A DNA stretch of 19,023 bases from an uncultured Eubacteriales bacterium (GCA_900540235.1 UQEY01000038.1:1-19023); one strand, 5' to 3'. Numbered from the stretch's first letter, positions 7,573-15,297 are shown. Numbers and translations: made by a program. Notes: a model not told the origin generated them from the letters alone.

Positions 7573-10020
7573 ATGAAAAAAACAATCACAAAAGTTATGG
7601 CAGTGTTTATGTCAATGGTTCTTGTACTTTTAAGCACAATTACTGCTATGGCTGAAAACCCAACTGAAATTGAAGATTACCTTAACACTACTTATGCTAA
7701 GGCAATCGAACCTTACGGCTCACTTAAACTTGATGATGAGGGAAGATATATTGTGCCTCTTTCAAAAACAAGTGTTTCCCTTAAAACCGATACAAGCTCA
7801 AAGCTTTATAAGAGTGTTTGGACTTCAAACGATGACTCGGTTATAAAAGTAAGCGGTACTACTTATTTCAGCACTAAAGTTACTCATCCTGAATTTAAGG
7901 ACGGTGCCAAGGATGTAACTTTAACTCTTTCAATTTATGACAAAAAAGATACAACTAAGCTTTTAGGCAGCAGAGATTATGTGCTTTATGTTGAGCCGAA
8001 ACTTCCTACTTATTCACTTACCGTAACTGTAAAAAATACTGACGCTCAGATAATTGATAATGCTAAAGTTTTGGTAACTGATGAGTATTATAACGAACAA
8101 AATGCTTCAAAGCTTAAAGGCAATACACAGTATACATTAACCGTTTCTGCCGAGGGTTATGTTCGTAATGTTCAAAAAGTCACTTTGAGTGAAGATACAA
8201 ATATGGATGTAGTCCTTGAAAAGGGTGCAACCGTTAATTTTAATGTTTATCAAGCATCAGGTACAAAAACCGATAATGCTGCAATTAAGGTTACATCTGT
8301 TGACGGTACAAAGGAATATTCATCGGTTCTTGATGAATACGGCTATGAAACTTCAAGTTATGAACTTCCATACGGCAAATATAAATATTCTGCAACATAT
8401 CAAAGCGCAAGCCAAACCGCCGAGGGTACATTCACTGTTAATGAAGGTGATTCAACCTCAACTGTAGATATCACACTTAAATATACAGAATATAAAGTTA
8501 AATTTAATGTTACCCCTGCTAACGCCAAAATCACTCTTAAAAAGAATGGTTCAAGCGGCGCTTACGGCGATGAAATATTGCCTGATGAAAACGGATACTA
8601 TACAGTTATTTTCGGGCAGTATCGTTATACAATCGAAGCTGACGGATATGATACTAAATCTGCAACTTTTAACGCTACCGATACATCACTTAAAAATAAC
8701 AATTATGTAATTACTGTAAAACTAACATCCCCATATGATACACTTTTAAATAAAGCTGACGATTATCTTTTTAATCAATCGGGTGACGGTCTTATGATGA
8801 CCGAATATTCAGGCGTTCATTCTGACCCTGATTTCGGTTCATATGCCGATGTCGATTCAGATTATGAGGATGTAAACATTACCGATACTCTTGAAAAGAA
8901 AATTAATGAGAATGTTGCGTCTGACGATAAATTTAGCGTAAAAGTAAATAAAGTTGAAAATATGGACGGTGATGTTGATAACAGCGTTATTTATCCAAAC
9001 GGAACAATTAATTATTTAGGCGTTTATTCCGGCAATTATGACGAGGACTTTTACGGCGCTGTTTATGATATTTCGCTTACATTATCTTATAAGGGCATCA
9101 CAAAGGACAGCAGTGTAAGAGTTGTAGTCCCTTATCATTCAACTTCAAGACAGGAAAGACTCTCTTATGCGGCTAATTATGCTGCTGCTTTCAGCTCAAT
9201 TAAGGGCAAAAATATAAACAGCGGCAATGTTATTTCCGACCTTGATTTAATCAATGTCGCTAATACCAATGATTACGGCTATTACTTTATTTGCTCATCG
9301 TGGCAGAGCAGTAACCCTGATGTTATCGACCCTGAAACCGGTAAAGTAACAAGACCTGAAAAAGACACTCTTGTTAAGCTGTATGTTAAAACATATTATT
9401 CTCAGTCGCAGCTTGACGACGGCGGCTTCCTTTTTGACGGCGGTCCGCTCGGTGATAACGAAGCATATCAGTCTTTGTATGTTATGGTGAAAGGTACTGA
9501 AACTCAAGTACCTACAACTCAGCCGACAACAACAGAACCTTCAACTGCAACAACTCAAGGTGCAAGTTCAACTACTGCAAAACCTTCAAGCACAACTGTA
9601 ACTGCTCCTTCAACTTCTGCAGTAACGCAGCCTTCAAATTCGACAACTGCTTCAACAGTAAATTCTTCTGTAAGCACAACATCAACAACTGTATCAGCAA
9701 CTTCAACTACTGCAAAATCAACTGCTTCAAAACCAAAAAGTACTTCAATCAAAAAGTTGAAAAAGGGCAAGAAGTCAATAACGATTTCGTGGTCAAAAAC
9801 TGCCGGTGTAAAGGGTTATCAAATTCAGCTTGCAACAGATAAAAAATTCAAGAAAAACAAGAAGAGTGTAACAATTAAAAAGCAGAAAACAACAAAGACA
9901 ACCGTTAAAAAACTTAAAGGCAAGAAAAAATATTTTGTTCGTGTAAGAACATATAAAACAGTAAACGGCAAAAAAGTTTATTCTTCTTGGTCTAAAATTA
10001 AATCTGTTAAAACCAAATAA
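7573..10020 (+). CDS. B12-riboswitch-controlled secreted multidomain surface protein
   Basis: This is an 815-residue secreted protein of unknown function. The start is the ATG at 7573, preceded by AAAGGAG at 7561-7567; an in-frame start at 7504 would begin inside the riboswitch terminator region and is rejected. A signal peptide covers residues 1-27 (cut after AMA). Residues about 30-140 and 525-640 resemble atrophied bacterial Ig-like domains (SVWTSNDDSVI at 81-91; SWQSSNPDVIDPETGKVTRP near 576-595). Residues about 146-385 hold three PEGA-like repeats (for example YTLTVSAEGY, YRYTIEADGY). The region 386-520 is unassigned. A Ser/Thr linker spans 641-722, and a Lys-rich Fn3 domain 724-815 (31 Lys, 2 Arg, 1 Asp in the last 90 residues). 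There is no LPXTG, SLH domain or lipobox and only one cysteine. Regulation by cobalamin suggests a role in B12 or corrinoid capture at the cell surface, but no known B12-binding domain is visible. It stands alone between riboswitch and terminator. Confidence 0.9.
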   Translation: MKKTITKVMAVFMSMVLVLLSTITAMAENPTEIEDYLNTTYAKAIEPYGSLKLDDEGRYIVPLSKTSVSLKTDTSSKLYKSVWTSNDDSVIKVSGTTYFSTKVTHPEFKDGAKDVTLTLSIYDKKDTTKLLGSRDYVLYVEPKLPTYSLTVTVKNTDAQIIDNAKVLVTDEYYNEQNASKLKGNTQYTLTVSAEGYVRNVQKVTLSEDTNMDVVLEKGATVNFNVYQASGTKTDNAAIKVTSVDGTKEYSSVLDEYGYETSSYELPYGKYKYSATYQSASQTAEGTFTVNEGDSTSTVDITLKYTEYKVKFNVTPANAKITLKKNGSSGAYGDEILPDENGYYTVIFGQYRYTIEADGYDTKSATFNATDTSLKNNNYVITVKLTSPYDTLLNKADDYLFNQSGDGLMMTEYSGVHSDPDFGSYADVDSDYEDVNITDTLEKKINENVASDDKFSVKVNKVENMDGDVDNSVIYPNGTINYLGVYSGNYDEDFYGAVYDISLTLSYKGITKDSSVRVVVPYHSTSRQERLSYAANYAAAFSSIKGKNINSGNVISDLDLINVANTNDYGYYFICSSWQSSNPDVIDPETGKVTRPEKDTLVKLYVKTYYSQSQLDDGGFLFDGGPLGDNEAYQSLYVMVKGTETQVPTTQPTTTEPSTATTQGASSTTAKPSSTTVTAPSTSAVTQPSNSTTASTVNSSVSTTSTTVSATSTTAKSTASKPKSTSIKKLKKGKKSITISWSKTAGVKGYQIQLATDKKFKKNKKSVTIKKQKTTKTTVKKLKGKKKYFVRVRTYKTVNGKKVYSSWSKIKSVKTK

Positions 10021-10039
10021 AAATTTAGGTTTATTTTTT

Positions 10040-10080
10040 AAGAAAAATCGGGGGGCACAGTAACCTCGATTTTTCTTTTT
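10040..10080 (+). terminator. Intrinsic terminator after the riboswitch-controlled gene
   Basis: Bases 10040-10053 (AAGAAAAATCGGGG) pair with 10064-10077 (CCTCGATTTTTCTT) with one G-T pair, followed by more T. It begins 20 bases after the stop codon and makes the gene monocistronic. Confidence 0.88.
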
Positions 10081-10148
10081 GCTATTATTATCTAATACTA
10101 TTGAATTTTGCGTTTTAATGAAGTAAAATAGTACTATAAACTTATGTG

Positions 10149-10176
10149 TTGAAAAATACATTCTTTGTAGTATAAT
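10149..10176 (+). promoter_or_regulatory. Promoter for the 353-residue secreted protein
   Basis: TTGAAA (10149-10154), a 16-base spacer and a perfect TATAAT (10171-10176). The predicted start of transcription is about 25 bases before the ATG at 10208, leaving a short leader with the ribosome binding site TAGGAGA. Confidence 0.72.
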
Positions 10177-10207
10177 ATTATTAAATTAAGATTATTTAGG
10201 AGAATTT

Positions 10208-11269
10208 ATGAAAAAGTTAATTTCACTTTCTTTATCATTTGTAATAATCATTTGTTCACTTTTTGCTTTTAATGTTACAGCATTTGCAAACACTAAAGAA
10301 AAGGCAAATCAAATTACTCTCGGTCAAACAATTTCGGCTTGCGTTTCTTATACAGATGAAGATGACAAAACCAACTATTGGTTTAAATTCGATTGCCTTA
10401 CTTCAAATTATTATGAAATTGTTACTTCTTTGATGCAGGCTTCTGTCGGAGATATGTCATTAACGGTGTATGAAGCAGAAACAAATAAAATTGTTGATTT
10501 TAGCTTACTTGCTTCACCTCAAATTGAAATGGTAACCACATCATATTTTGAAGCGGGCAAATCTTATTATTTTAAATATGAAATTACCGCTTCCAAGCAA
10601 GATTTTAATGCCGAATTAAGGGTGCATAATCACACATTTACAACTACGCAGCATGCTCTTGCCGTAGCTGATGATGACAGTGACAATTCGCTTGACGGCT
10701 ATTTAAAATATATTTGTAGCGCTTGCGGCGAAGAATATATTGCTCAGGTTTATACTGCTCCTGTTTATGCCGAAGTATCCGGTGAAAAGTTCGTGTACTC
10801 ATCATTTCCTGTCACTGCGCAAATCAATGTCTATGACAGAAACGGAAATATTGTTTCACCTGAAAATTATGTTGTTACTTATGAGGATAATTTGATGCCG
10901 GGCAAAGCTTATGCTTATGTTAATTTCATTAATGCGGATATTAAGGGCGAGCTTACAACTTCGTTTATTATTCTTCCTGCAAAGCAGTCGCTTAATACTC
11001 TCACAAGCAAAAAATCAAAGCAGATAACCGTTAATTGGATTTCGGATAAAACTGTTTCGGGTTATGAATTGCAATACGGTACTTCTTCAAAATTCAGTAA
11101 AAGTAAAACCAAATCTGTTATTATCAGTAAAAAATCTGCAAAGTCAAAAACTATTTCAAAACTTAAATCTAAAACAAAGTATTATGTAAGAATAAGAGCG
11201 TACAAAACTGTTGACGGTGTAAGGCAATTTGGTGCTTGGTCAAATAAGTTGAAAGTAAAAACAAAATAA
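10208..11269 (+). CDS. Secreted protein with PPC-like, Cys-pair and Lys-rich Fn3 domains
   Basis: This is a 353-residue exported protein of unknown function. The signal peptide is residues 1-27 (cut after AFA). Residues about 31-138 resemble a pre-peptidase C-terminal (PPC-like) beta-sandwich: a polar ITLGQTIS start, a DKTNYWFKFD strand and a SLTVYEA strand. Residues 141-180 follow the HTF...ICSACGEEY pattern, a histidine and Cys-x2-Cys module that precedes Ig-like domains in many clostridial surface proteins. Residues about 185-256 look like such an Ig-like domain (a YVVTY strand, then a turn with PGKAYAYV). The C-terminus 258-353 is a Lys-rich Fn3 domain ending NKLKVKTK, clearly related to that of the preceding gene. 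There is no catalytic motif, wall-sorting signal or lipobox. It is a single-gene unit with its own promoter and terminator. A binding or adhesion role is only a guess. Confidence 0.9.
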   Translation: MKKLISLSLSFVIIICSLFAFNVTAFANTKEKANQITLGQTISACVSYTDEDDKTNYWFKFDCLTSNYYEIVTSLMQASVGDMSLTVYEAETNKIVDFSLLASPQIEMVTTSYFEAGKSYYFKYEITASKQDFNAELRVHNHTFTTTQHALAVADDDSDNSLDGYLKYICSACGEEYIAQVYTAPVYAEVSGEKFVYSSFPVTAQINVYDRNGNIVSPENYVVTYEDNLMPGKAYAYVNFINADIKGELTTSFIILPAKQSLNTLTSKKSKQITVNWISDKTVSGYELQYGTSSKFSKSKTKSVIISKKSAKSKTISKLKSKTKYYVRIRAYKTVDGVRQFGAWSNKLKVKTK

Positions 11270-11275
11270 TTATAG

Positions 11276-11304
11276 CGGATGGACTTTTGTTCATCCGTTT
11301 TTTT
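11276..11304 (+). terminator. Intrinsic terminator after the 353-residue protein gene
   Basis: CGGATGGAC (11276-11284) pairs with GTTCATCCG (11289-11297) over a TTTT loop: 9 bp including one G-T pair, followed by seven T. Confidence 0.93.
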
Positions 11305-11328
11305 GTTGTTTCAATTTTTGTCAAGTTA

Positions 11329-11337
11329 TGATATAAT
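11329..11337 (+). promoter_or_regulatory. Extended -10 promoter directly at the start of the trmN6-like gene
   Basis: TGATATAAT (11329-11337) is a perfect extended -10 element. The bases at the -35 position (TTTCAA, 11309-11314) match poorly. Seven bases after the -10 is 11344, which is the A of the start codon, so the transcript may have no leader. Confidence 0.65.
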
Positions 11338-11343
11338 AAGCGT

Positions 11344-12075
11344 ATGTATAATTATGAAAGATTGTCAGACGACATAAAAATAGCAGTTAGCTCAGAGCAT
11401 ACATTCGGCACTGACGCAGTTTTGCTTTCCGACTTTGCAAAAATTAAACCGAGAGATAAGGCTCTCGATATGGGGACAGGCTGCGGTATCATTGCTTTGT
11501 TGTGGCTGAGAAATGAAAAAATAAATAATGTTTCGTGCCTTGATATTCAAAAAAATGCTTACGAGCAGGTTCTTCATTCTATTGAGCTCAACGGTATAGC
11601 AGAAAGAATCAAGGCATATAATTGCGACTTGAGGAAAATTAACGAAACTTTTGAAGCCGAGCAGTTTTCTCTCGTTACGATGAACCCGCCGTATAAACCG
11701 ATTGGTACCGGTATTGAATCACTCGGCGAAAGCGCACGAATTGCAAGGCACGAGGTTTGTTGCAATATTGAGGATGCGTGCAAGGCAACTTCTTATCTGC
11801 TTAAATACGGCGGCAGATTTTGTATGTGTCATCGCCCCGAAAGGCTTGTTGACACGCTTGAACTTATGCGCAAATATAAACTTGAACCTAAAAGGCTTCG
11901 CTTTGTTCAGGACAAAACAGGGGAGCAGCCTTTTCTTTTCCTCGTTCAGGGGCAAAAAGGAGCAAAGCCGTTTTTGCGTGTTGAACCTCAATTAATTATA
12001 AAAAAGGAAAACGGCAAATTCACACCGGAAATGCTTGATATTTACGGTTCATATGCCGACGGTTACGATAAATGA
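11344..12075 (+). CDS. TrmN6/YfiC-like class I SAM-dependent methyltransferase (tRNA adenine-N6 type)
   Basis: This is a 243-residue Rossmann-fold methyltransferase. The SAM-binding motif I LDMGTGCGIIALL is at residues 41-53, the acidic strand SCLDIQ at 64-69, and NPPY at 114-117, the signature of N6-adenine (or related amino-group) methylation. The early motif EHTFGTDAVLLSDF (19-32) matches the YfiC/TrmN6 family, whose E. coli member methylates A37 of tRNA-Val. The exact target here is not proven. The start at 11344 is the only plausible one, since the next Met is at residue 43, yet there is no ribosome binding site before it. The stop overlaps the start of rsmI (ATGA at 12072-12075), so the two are translationally coupled; this pairing of RNA methyltransferases recurs in Firmicutes. 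Confidence 0.88.
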   Translation: MYNYERLSDDIKIAVSSEHTFGTDAVLLSDFAKIKPRDKALDMGTGCGIIALLWLRNEKINNVSCLDIQKNAYEQVLHSIELNGIAERIKAYNCDLRKINETFEAEQFSLVTMNPPYKPIGTGIESLGESARIARHEVCCNIEDACKATSYLLKYGGRFCMCHRPERLVDTLELMRKYKLEPKRLRFVQDKTGEQPFLFLVQGQKGAKPFLRVEPQLIIKKENGKFTPEMLDIYGSYADGYDK

Positions 12076-12893
12076 GTGGAATATTATATGTTGTCGGTAC
12101 TCCGATAGGCAATTTAAACGACTTTTCGCCGAGAGCTGTAGAAACTCTTGCAAGCGTTGATTTCATTGCTGCTGAGGACACCAGGGTTACATTAAAATTA
12201 CTTAACCATTTTGATATAAAAAAAGAAATGGTGTCATATTTTGAACATAACAAACGACAGAGGGGCGAGGTAATCTGTAATCGAATTTTAGCAGGTGAAA
12301 ACTGCGCTATTGTTACCGATGCGGGTATGCCTGCCATATCCGACCCCGGTGAAGATTTGGTTGCACTTTGCTATGAACTCGGTATTGAAGTTCAGTCTGT
12401 TCCCGGTCCTACGGCTTTTGCAACTGCGCTTGCAATCAGCGGTATGCCGACGGGTCGCTTTACTTTTGAGGGCTTTTTATCCGTTAACAAAAAGTCAAGG
12501 CGTGAGCATCTTGAAGAAGTTAAAAATGAAAAGCGCACTATGATTTTTTATGAAGCACCGCATAAGCTTACCTATACTCTTAATGATATGCGCAAGGCTT
12601 TCGGCAATCGCAATATCGCTTTGGTAAGAGAACTTACAAAAATTCACGAGGAAGTTTTGCGCTTTACTTTTGACGAAGCTATTGAGTATTATTGCGAAAA
12701 ATCGCCAAAGGGTGAATATGTAATCATTATTGAGGGTAAAAAGGACGAGCCTGATGAAGAAATGACATTTGAAAAAGCACTTGAAATGGCAAAAAGTCTT
12801 GTTGAAAAGGGTATGTCGATTAATAATGCGGCTAAGGAAATTGCTGCCGCAACACCGTTTAAAAAAGGCGACATATATAAGGCGCTGATATGA
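12072..12893 (+). CDS. rsmI: 16S rRNA (cytidine-1402-2'-O)-methyltransferase
   Basis: This is a 273-residue tetrapyrrole-methylase-fold enzyme that adds the 2'-O-methyl group of C1402 in the ribosomal P site, using S-adenosylmethionine. Diagnostic motifs are VVGTPIGNL at residues 7-15, AAEDTR near 33-38, VTDAGMPAISDPG near 78-90 and the VPGPTA loop near 113-118. The C-terminal region (about 225-273) is the family's small helical extension, ending FKKGDIYKALI. The length is normal. The start codon overlaps the preceding stop in ATGA, and its own stop overlaps the next gene's start in another ATGA at 12890-12893, so three genes form a tightly coupled operon. The call is secure against the cobalamin-biosynthesis methylases of the same fold because of the GTPIGNL signature. 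Confidence 0.96.
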   Translation: MSGILYVVGTPIGNLNDFSPRAVETLASVDFIAAEDTRVTLKLLNHFDIKKEMVSYFEHNKRQRGEVICNRILAGENCAIVTDAGMPAISDPGEDLVALCYELGIEVQSVPGPTAFATALAISGMPTGRFTFEGFLSVNKKSRREHLEEVKNEKRTMIFYEAPHKLTYTLNDMRKAFGNRNIALVRELTKIHEEVLRFTFDEAIEYYCEKSPKGEYVIIIEGKKDEPDEEMTFEKALEMAKSLVEKGMSINNAAKEIAAATPFKKGDIYKALI

Positions 12894-13756
12894 TTTGTTC
12901 TTGTTGCCCGAGAAAATGTAATGTTGACAGAAGTGAGCATTTAGGTTTTTGCCAAAGCCCCGAAAAGTTTAAGCTTGCAAGAGCGGCACTCCATTTTTGG
13001 GAGGAACCGTGCATAAGCGGCAAAAACGGAAGCGGCACTGTCTTTTTCAGCGGCTGTAATCTTAAATGCGTCTTTTGCCAAAACAGTGAAATAAGCAGAG
13101 ATAATAAAGGCATTGAAGTAAGTGACGGTAAACTTATTGAAGTGTTTGAGAAGCTTATAGAGCAGGGTGCCGAAAATATAAATCTCGTTAACCCTACCCA
13201 TTATGCGCTGAGGCTTGCAAATGTTTTAAGTAAATGGAAGTGCCCTGTACCCGTTGTTTATAATTCAAGCGGATATGAGGAAGTTGAAACGCTTAAAGCA
13301 CTTGACGGACTTGTAGATATTTATCTTCCCGATTTAAAATATATCAGAAATGATAAGGCACTTCGCTATTCAAAAGCAAACGATTATTTTGAAAAAGCGT
13401 CTGCCGCTCTTTTTGAAATGAGAAGGCAAGTTGAGGATACTTTTGACGGAGATATGATGAAGTCGGGTATGATTATACGCCATCTTATTTTACCGCAAAA
13501 TACCAATTCTTCCATTGAAATACTGCGGTTTATTAAGGAAAATTTTGATGATACTTATGTGTCGCTTATGGCTCAGTATACGCCGTGCAACGACCTTAGC
13601 GATTATCCTGAAATAGACAGAAAAATTACCAAAAGGGAATATGAAAAAGTGCTCGGTTTCGCATTTGAAAATTCTTTTGAAAAGCTTTTTGTGCAGGAAC
13701 TTACTTCTGCCGACAAATCTTTCATTCCACCGTTTGATTTTACCGGTGTAATATGA
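12890..13756 (+). CDS. PflX-type radical SAM protein (pyruvate formate-lyase activase homologue)
   Basis: This is a 288-residue radical SAM enzyme of the COG1313/PflX group. The cluster-binding motif is CNLKCVFC with C56, C60 and C63, binding a 4Fe-4S cluster that cleaves S-adenosylmethionine. A cysteine-rich N-terminus (C3, C5, C6, C10, C21; pattern SCCPRKCNVDR, then GFC) is typical of this group and may hold a second metal site. Other conserved stretches are NLVNPTHY, VVYNSSGYE and VDIYLPDLKY. Its substrate is unknown. No glycyl-radical enzyme gene is nearby, so a true activase role is not supported by context. It is translationally coupled to rsmI by an ATGA overlap, which could hint at a link with RNA or translation, but this is inference. 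The mscL promoter overlaps its last codons. Confidence 0.88.
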   Translation: MICSCCPRKCNVDRSEHLGFCQSPEKFKLARAALHFWEEPCISGKNGSGTVFFSGCNLKCVFCQNSEISRDNKGIEVSDGKLIEVFEKLIEQGAENINLVNPTHYALRLANVLSKWKCPVPVVYNSSGYEEVETLKALDGLVDIYLPDLKYIRNDKALRYSKANDYFEKASAALFEMRRQVEDTFDGDMMKSGMIIRHLILPQNTNSSIEILRFIKENFDDTYVSLMAQYTPCNDLSDYPEIDRKITKREYEKVLGFAFENSFEKLFVQELTSADKSFIPPFDFTGVI

Positions 13757-13762
13757 TATTAT
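13734..13762 (+). promoter_or_regulatory. Probable promoter for mscL
   Basis: TTGATT (13734-13739), a 17-base spacer and TATTAT (13757-13762) with an extended -10 TG at 13754-13755. It overlaps the 3' end of the radical SAM gene and would allow separate expression of mscL, gpsA and the hydrolase gene. Confidence 0.6.
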
Positions 13763-13795
13763 ATAGTTATAAATTATGAAATGAGGATGTTTCAA

Positions 13796-14227
13796 ATGAA
13801 AAAATTTTTTGCCGAATTTAAAGAATTCATCTCAAGAGGAAATGTAATTGACCTTTCTGTCGGCGTTATTATCGGCGGTGCGTTCTCTGCTATTGTTACT
13901 GCACTTACCGACAATATCATCAAGCCGCTTTTAAACTGTATAGGCGGTGCTGAGGTTCAGGGCAAAATTCATCTTCTCGGCGACAACTACATAGATTACG
14001 GCGCTTTTCTTTCAGCCGTAATTAACTTTCTCATTATGGCATTTATCATTTTTTGCATTGTCAAAGCCATTAATAAAATGCTTAACCTTGCAAAACATAA
14101 AGATGATGAGGCAAAAGAGGAAGAACCTACTACTAAAATCTGTCCTTTCTGCAAGAGTGAAATACCTATTGACGCCGTTAAATGCTGCCATTGTACTTCA
14201 GATTTGCCGAAAGAAGAGGACAAATAA
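13796..14227 (+). CDS. mscL: Large-conductance mechanosensitive channel with C-terminal zinc ribbon
   Basis: This is a 143-residue MscL, a pentameric membrane channel that opens under membrane tension to release solutes during osmotic downshock. The start at ATG 13796 gives MKKFFAEFKEFISRGNVIDLSVG, matching the family N-terminal helix; in-frame ATGs at 13781 and 13787 overlap the ribosome binding site GAGGA (13783-13787). TM1 is about residues 16-46 and TM2 about 68-96; the RGNVIDLSVGVIIG motif lines the gate. The periplasmic loop is short. After TM2, in place of the usual cytoplasmic helical bundle, there is an acidic linker (102-112) and a Cys4 zinc-ribbon-like unit: C116-x2-C119 and C130-x2-C133. 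It lies 21 bases upstream of gpsA, probably in one transcript. Confidence 0.95.
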   Translation: MKKFFAEFKEFISRGNVIDLSVGVIIGGAFSAIVTALTDNIIKPLLNCIGGAEVQGKIHLLGDNYIDYGAFLSAVINFLIMAFIIFCIVKAINKMLNLAKHKDDEAKEEEPTTKICPFCKSEIPIDAVKCCHCTSDLPKEEDK

Positions 14228-14248
14228 TTTTATCGGAGCAATTCAATA

Positions 14249-15259
14249 TTGAAATCTATAGCAATTCTCGGGGCAGGTACATGGGGTATTGCACTTGCCA
14301 AAATGTTAAAAAACACAGGAAAACAAGTTACTGTTTGGTCTGCACTTCCAAACGAAATAGAAGAACTTAAAAAAACAAATATTCACCCGAAGCTTCCAAA
14401 TGTGAAACTCCCTTTGGGTATTGATTATACGGCTGATTTAGAATATGCGCTTAATGATAAAGACATTATAATGTTTGCCGTGCCGTCCGTTTTTGTTCGT
14501 GATACAGCGAAAAAGTGCAAGAAATATATTAAAGATAATCAAATCATAGTCGATGTTGCCAAGGGTATTGAAAGCGATACTCTTATGACTTTGACGCAAG
14601 TAATTAACGACGAAATAAAAAACGACACAGTTAAATATGCAGCACTTTCAGGTCCTACTCACGCTGAAGAAGTTTCACTTGATATGCCAACCACTATTGT
14701 ATCTGCTTGCAGTGATATCGAAGTGGCAAAGCTTGTGCAAGAGTTTTTTTCAAGTTCTTTTATGCGTGTTTATACTAATACAGATATTAAGGGTATTGAA
14801 ATTTGCGGCGCACTTAAAAATATCATTGCACTCGCAACGGGTATTTCCCGTGGTCTCGGCTATGGCGATAATGCAACTGCGGCGCTTATCACAAGGGGAC
14901 TTGCGGAACTTTCAAGACTTGGAAAAGCAGTCGGCTGCTCGCCTTACACTTTCAGCGGTCTTACCGGTATGGGCGATTTAATTGTAACTTGTACCAGCGT
15001 TCATTCACGCAATAATAATGCCGGTTTCCTTATCGGTCAGGGTTTGGGCGTAAACGAGGCGGTCAAAAAGGTAGGTATGGTGGTTGAGGGTATCAACGCT
15101 TTGCCGGCGGCTGTCAAACTTGCAAAAAAATACGGCGTAGATATGCCAATCATTTTTGCCGTGAACGAAGTGGTTAACGGTAACGAATCACCGCAAAATG
15201 CCGTTAATTCTCTTTTAAATCGTGAACTAAAAGCGGAAGTAGAACTTGATTTTGAATAA
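14249..15259 (+). CDS. gpsA: NAD(P)-dependent glycerol-3-phosphate dehydrogenase (TTG start)
   Basis: This is a 336-residue enzyme that reduces dihydroxyacetone phosphate to sn-glycerol-3-phosphate, the backbone of phospholipids. The dinucleotide-binding motif GAGTWG is at residues 8-13. Catalytic and family motifs include VDVAKGIE, ALSGPTHAEEV and GALKNIIALATGI, followed by the GDNATAALITRG stretch. The start is a TTG at 14249: GGAG (14235-14238) is 10 bases upstream and the product begins MKSIAILGAG as expected; the next in-frame Met (residue 19) would remove the nucleotide-binding motif. It follows mscL by 21 bases and is followed after 38 bases by a lipase-like hydrolase, a loosely lipid-related context. 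The enzyme is cytoplasmic. Confidence 0.97.
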   Translation: MKSIAILGAGTWGIALAKMLKNTGKQVTVWSALPNEIEELKKTNIHPKLPNVKLPLGIDYTADLEYALNDKDIIMFAVPSVFVRDTAKKCKKYIKDNQIIVDVAKGIESDTLMTLTQVINDEIKNDTVKYAALSGPTHAEEVSLDMPTTIVSACSDIEVAKLVQEFFSSSFMRVYTNTDIKGIEICGALKNIIALATGISRGLGYGDNATAALITRGLAELSRLGKAVGCSPYTFSGLTGMGDLIVTCTSVHSRNNNAGFLIGQGLGVNEAVKKVGMVVEGINALPAAVKLAKKYGVDMPIIFAVNEVVNGNESPQNAVNSLLNRELKAEVELDFE

Positions 15260-15297
15260 AACTTAATATTTTTTCATAAACGAGAGGGGTTAAATTT

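Noticed and set aside
9510..9740. Repetitive ACT/TCA-rich DNA that might look like a tandem repeat or CRISPR-like array
   Set aside because: It is the coding sequence of the low-complexity Ser/Thr linker; there are no regular repeat and spacer units.
10096..10133. Inverted repeat TACTATT/AATAGTA upstream of the 353-residue protein gene
   Set aside because: The arms are only 7 bp, AT-rich and 24 bases apart in an AT-rich gap, so chance is likely.
12890..13756. Calling the radical SAM gene pflA (pyruvate formate-lyase activase)
   Set aside because: The Cys-rich N-terminus and overall pattern fit the PflX group, and no glycyl-radical enzyme gene is next to it.
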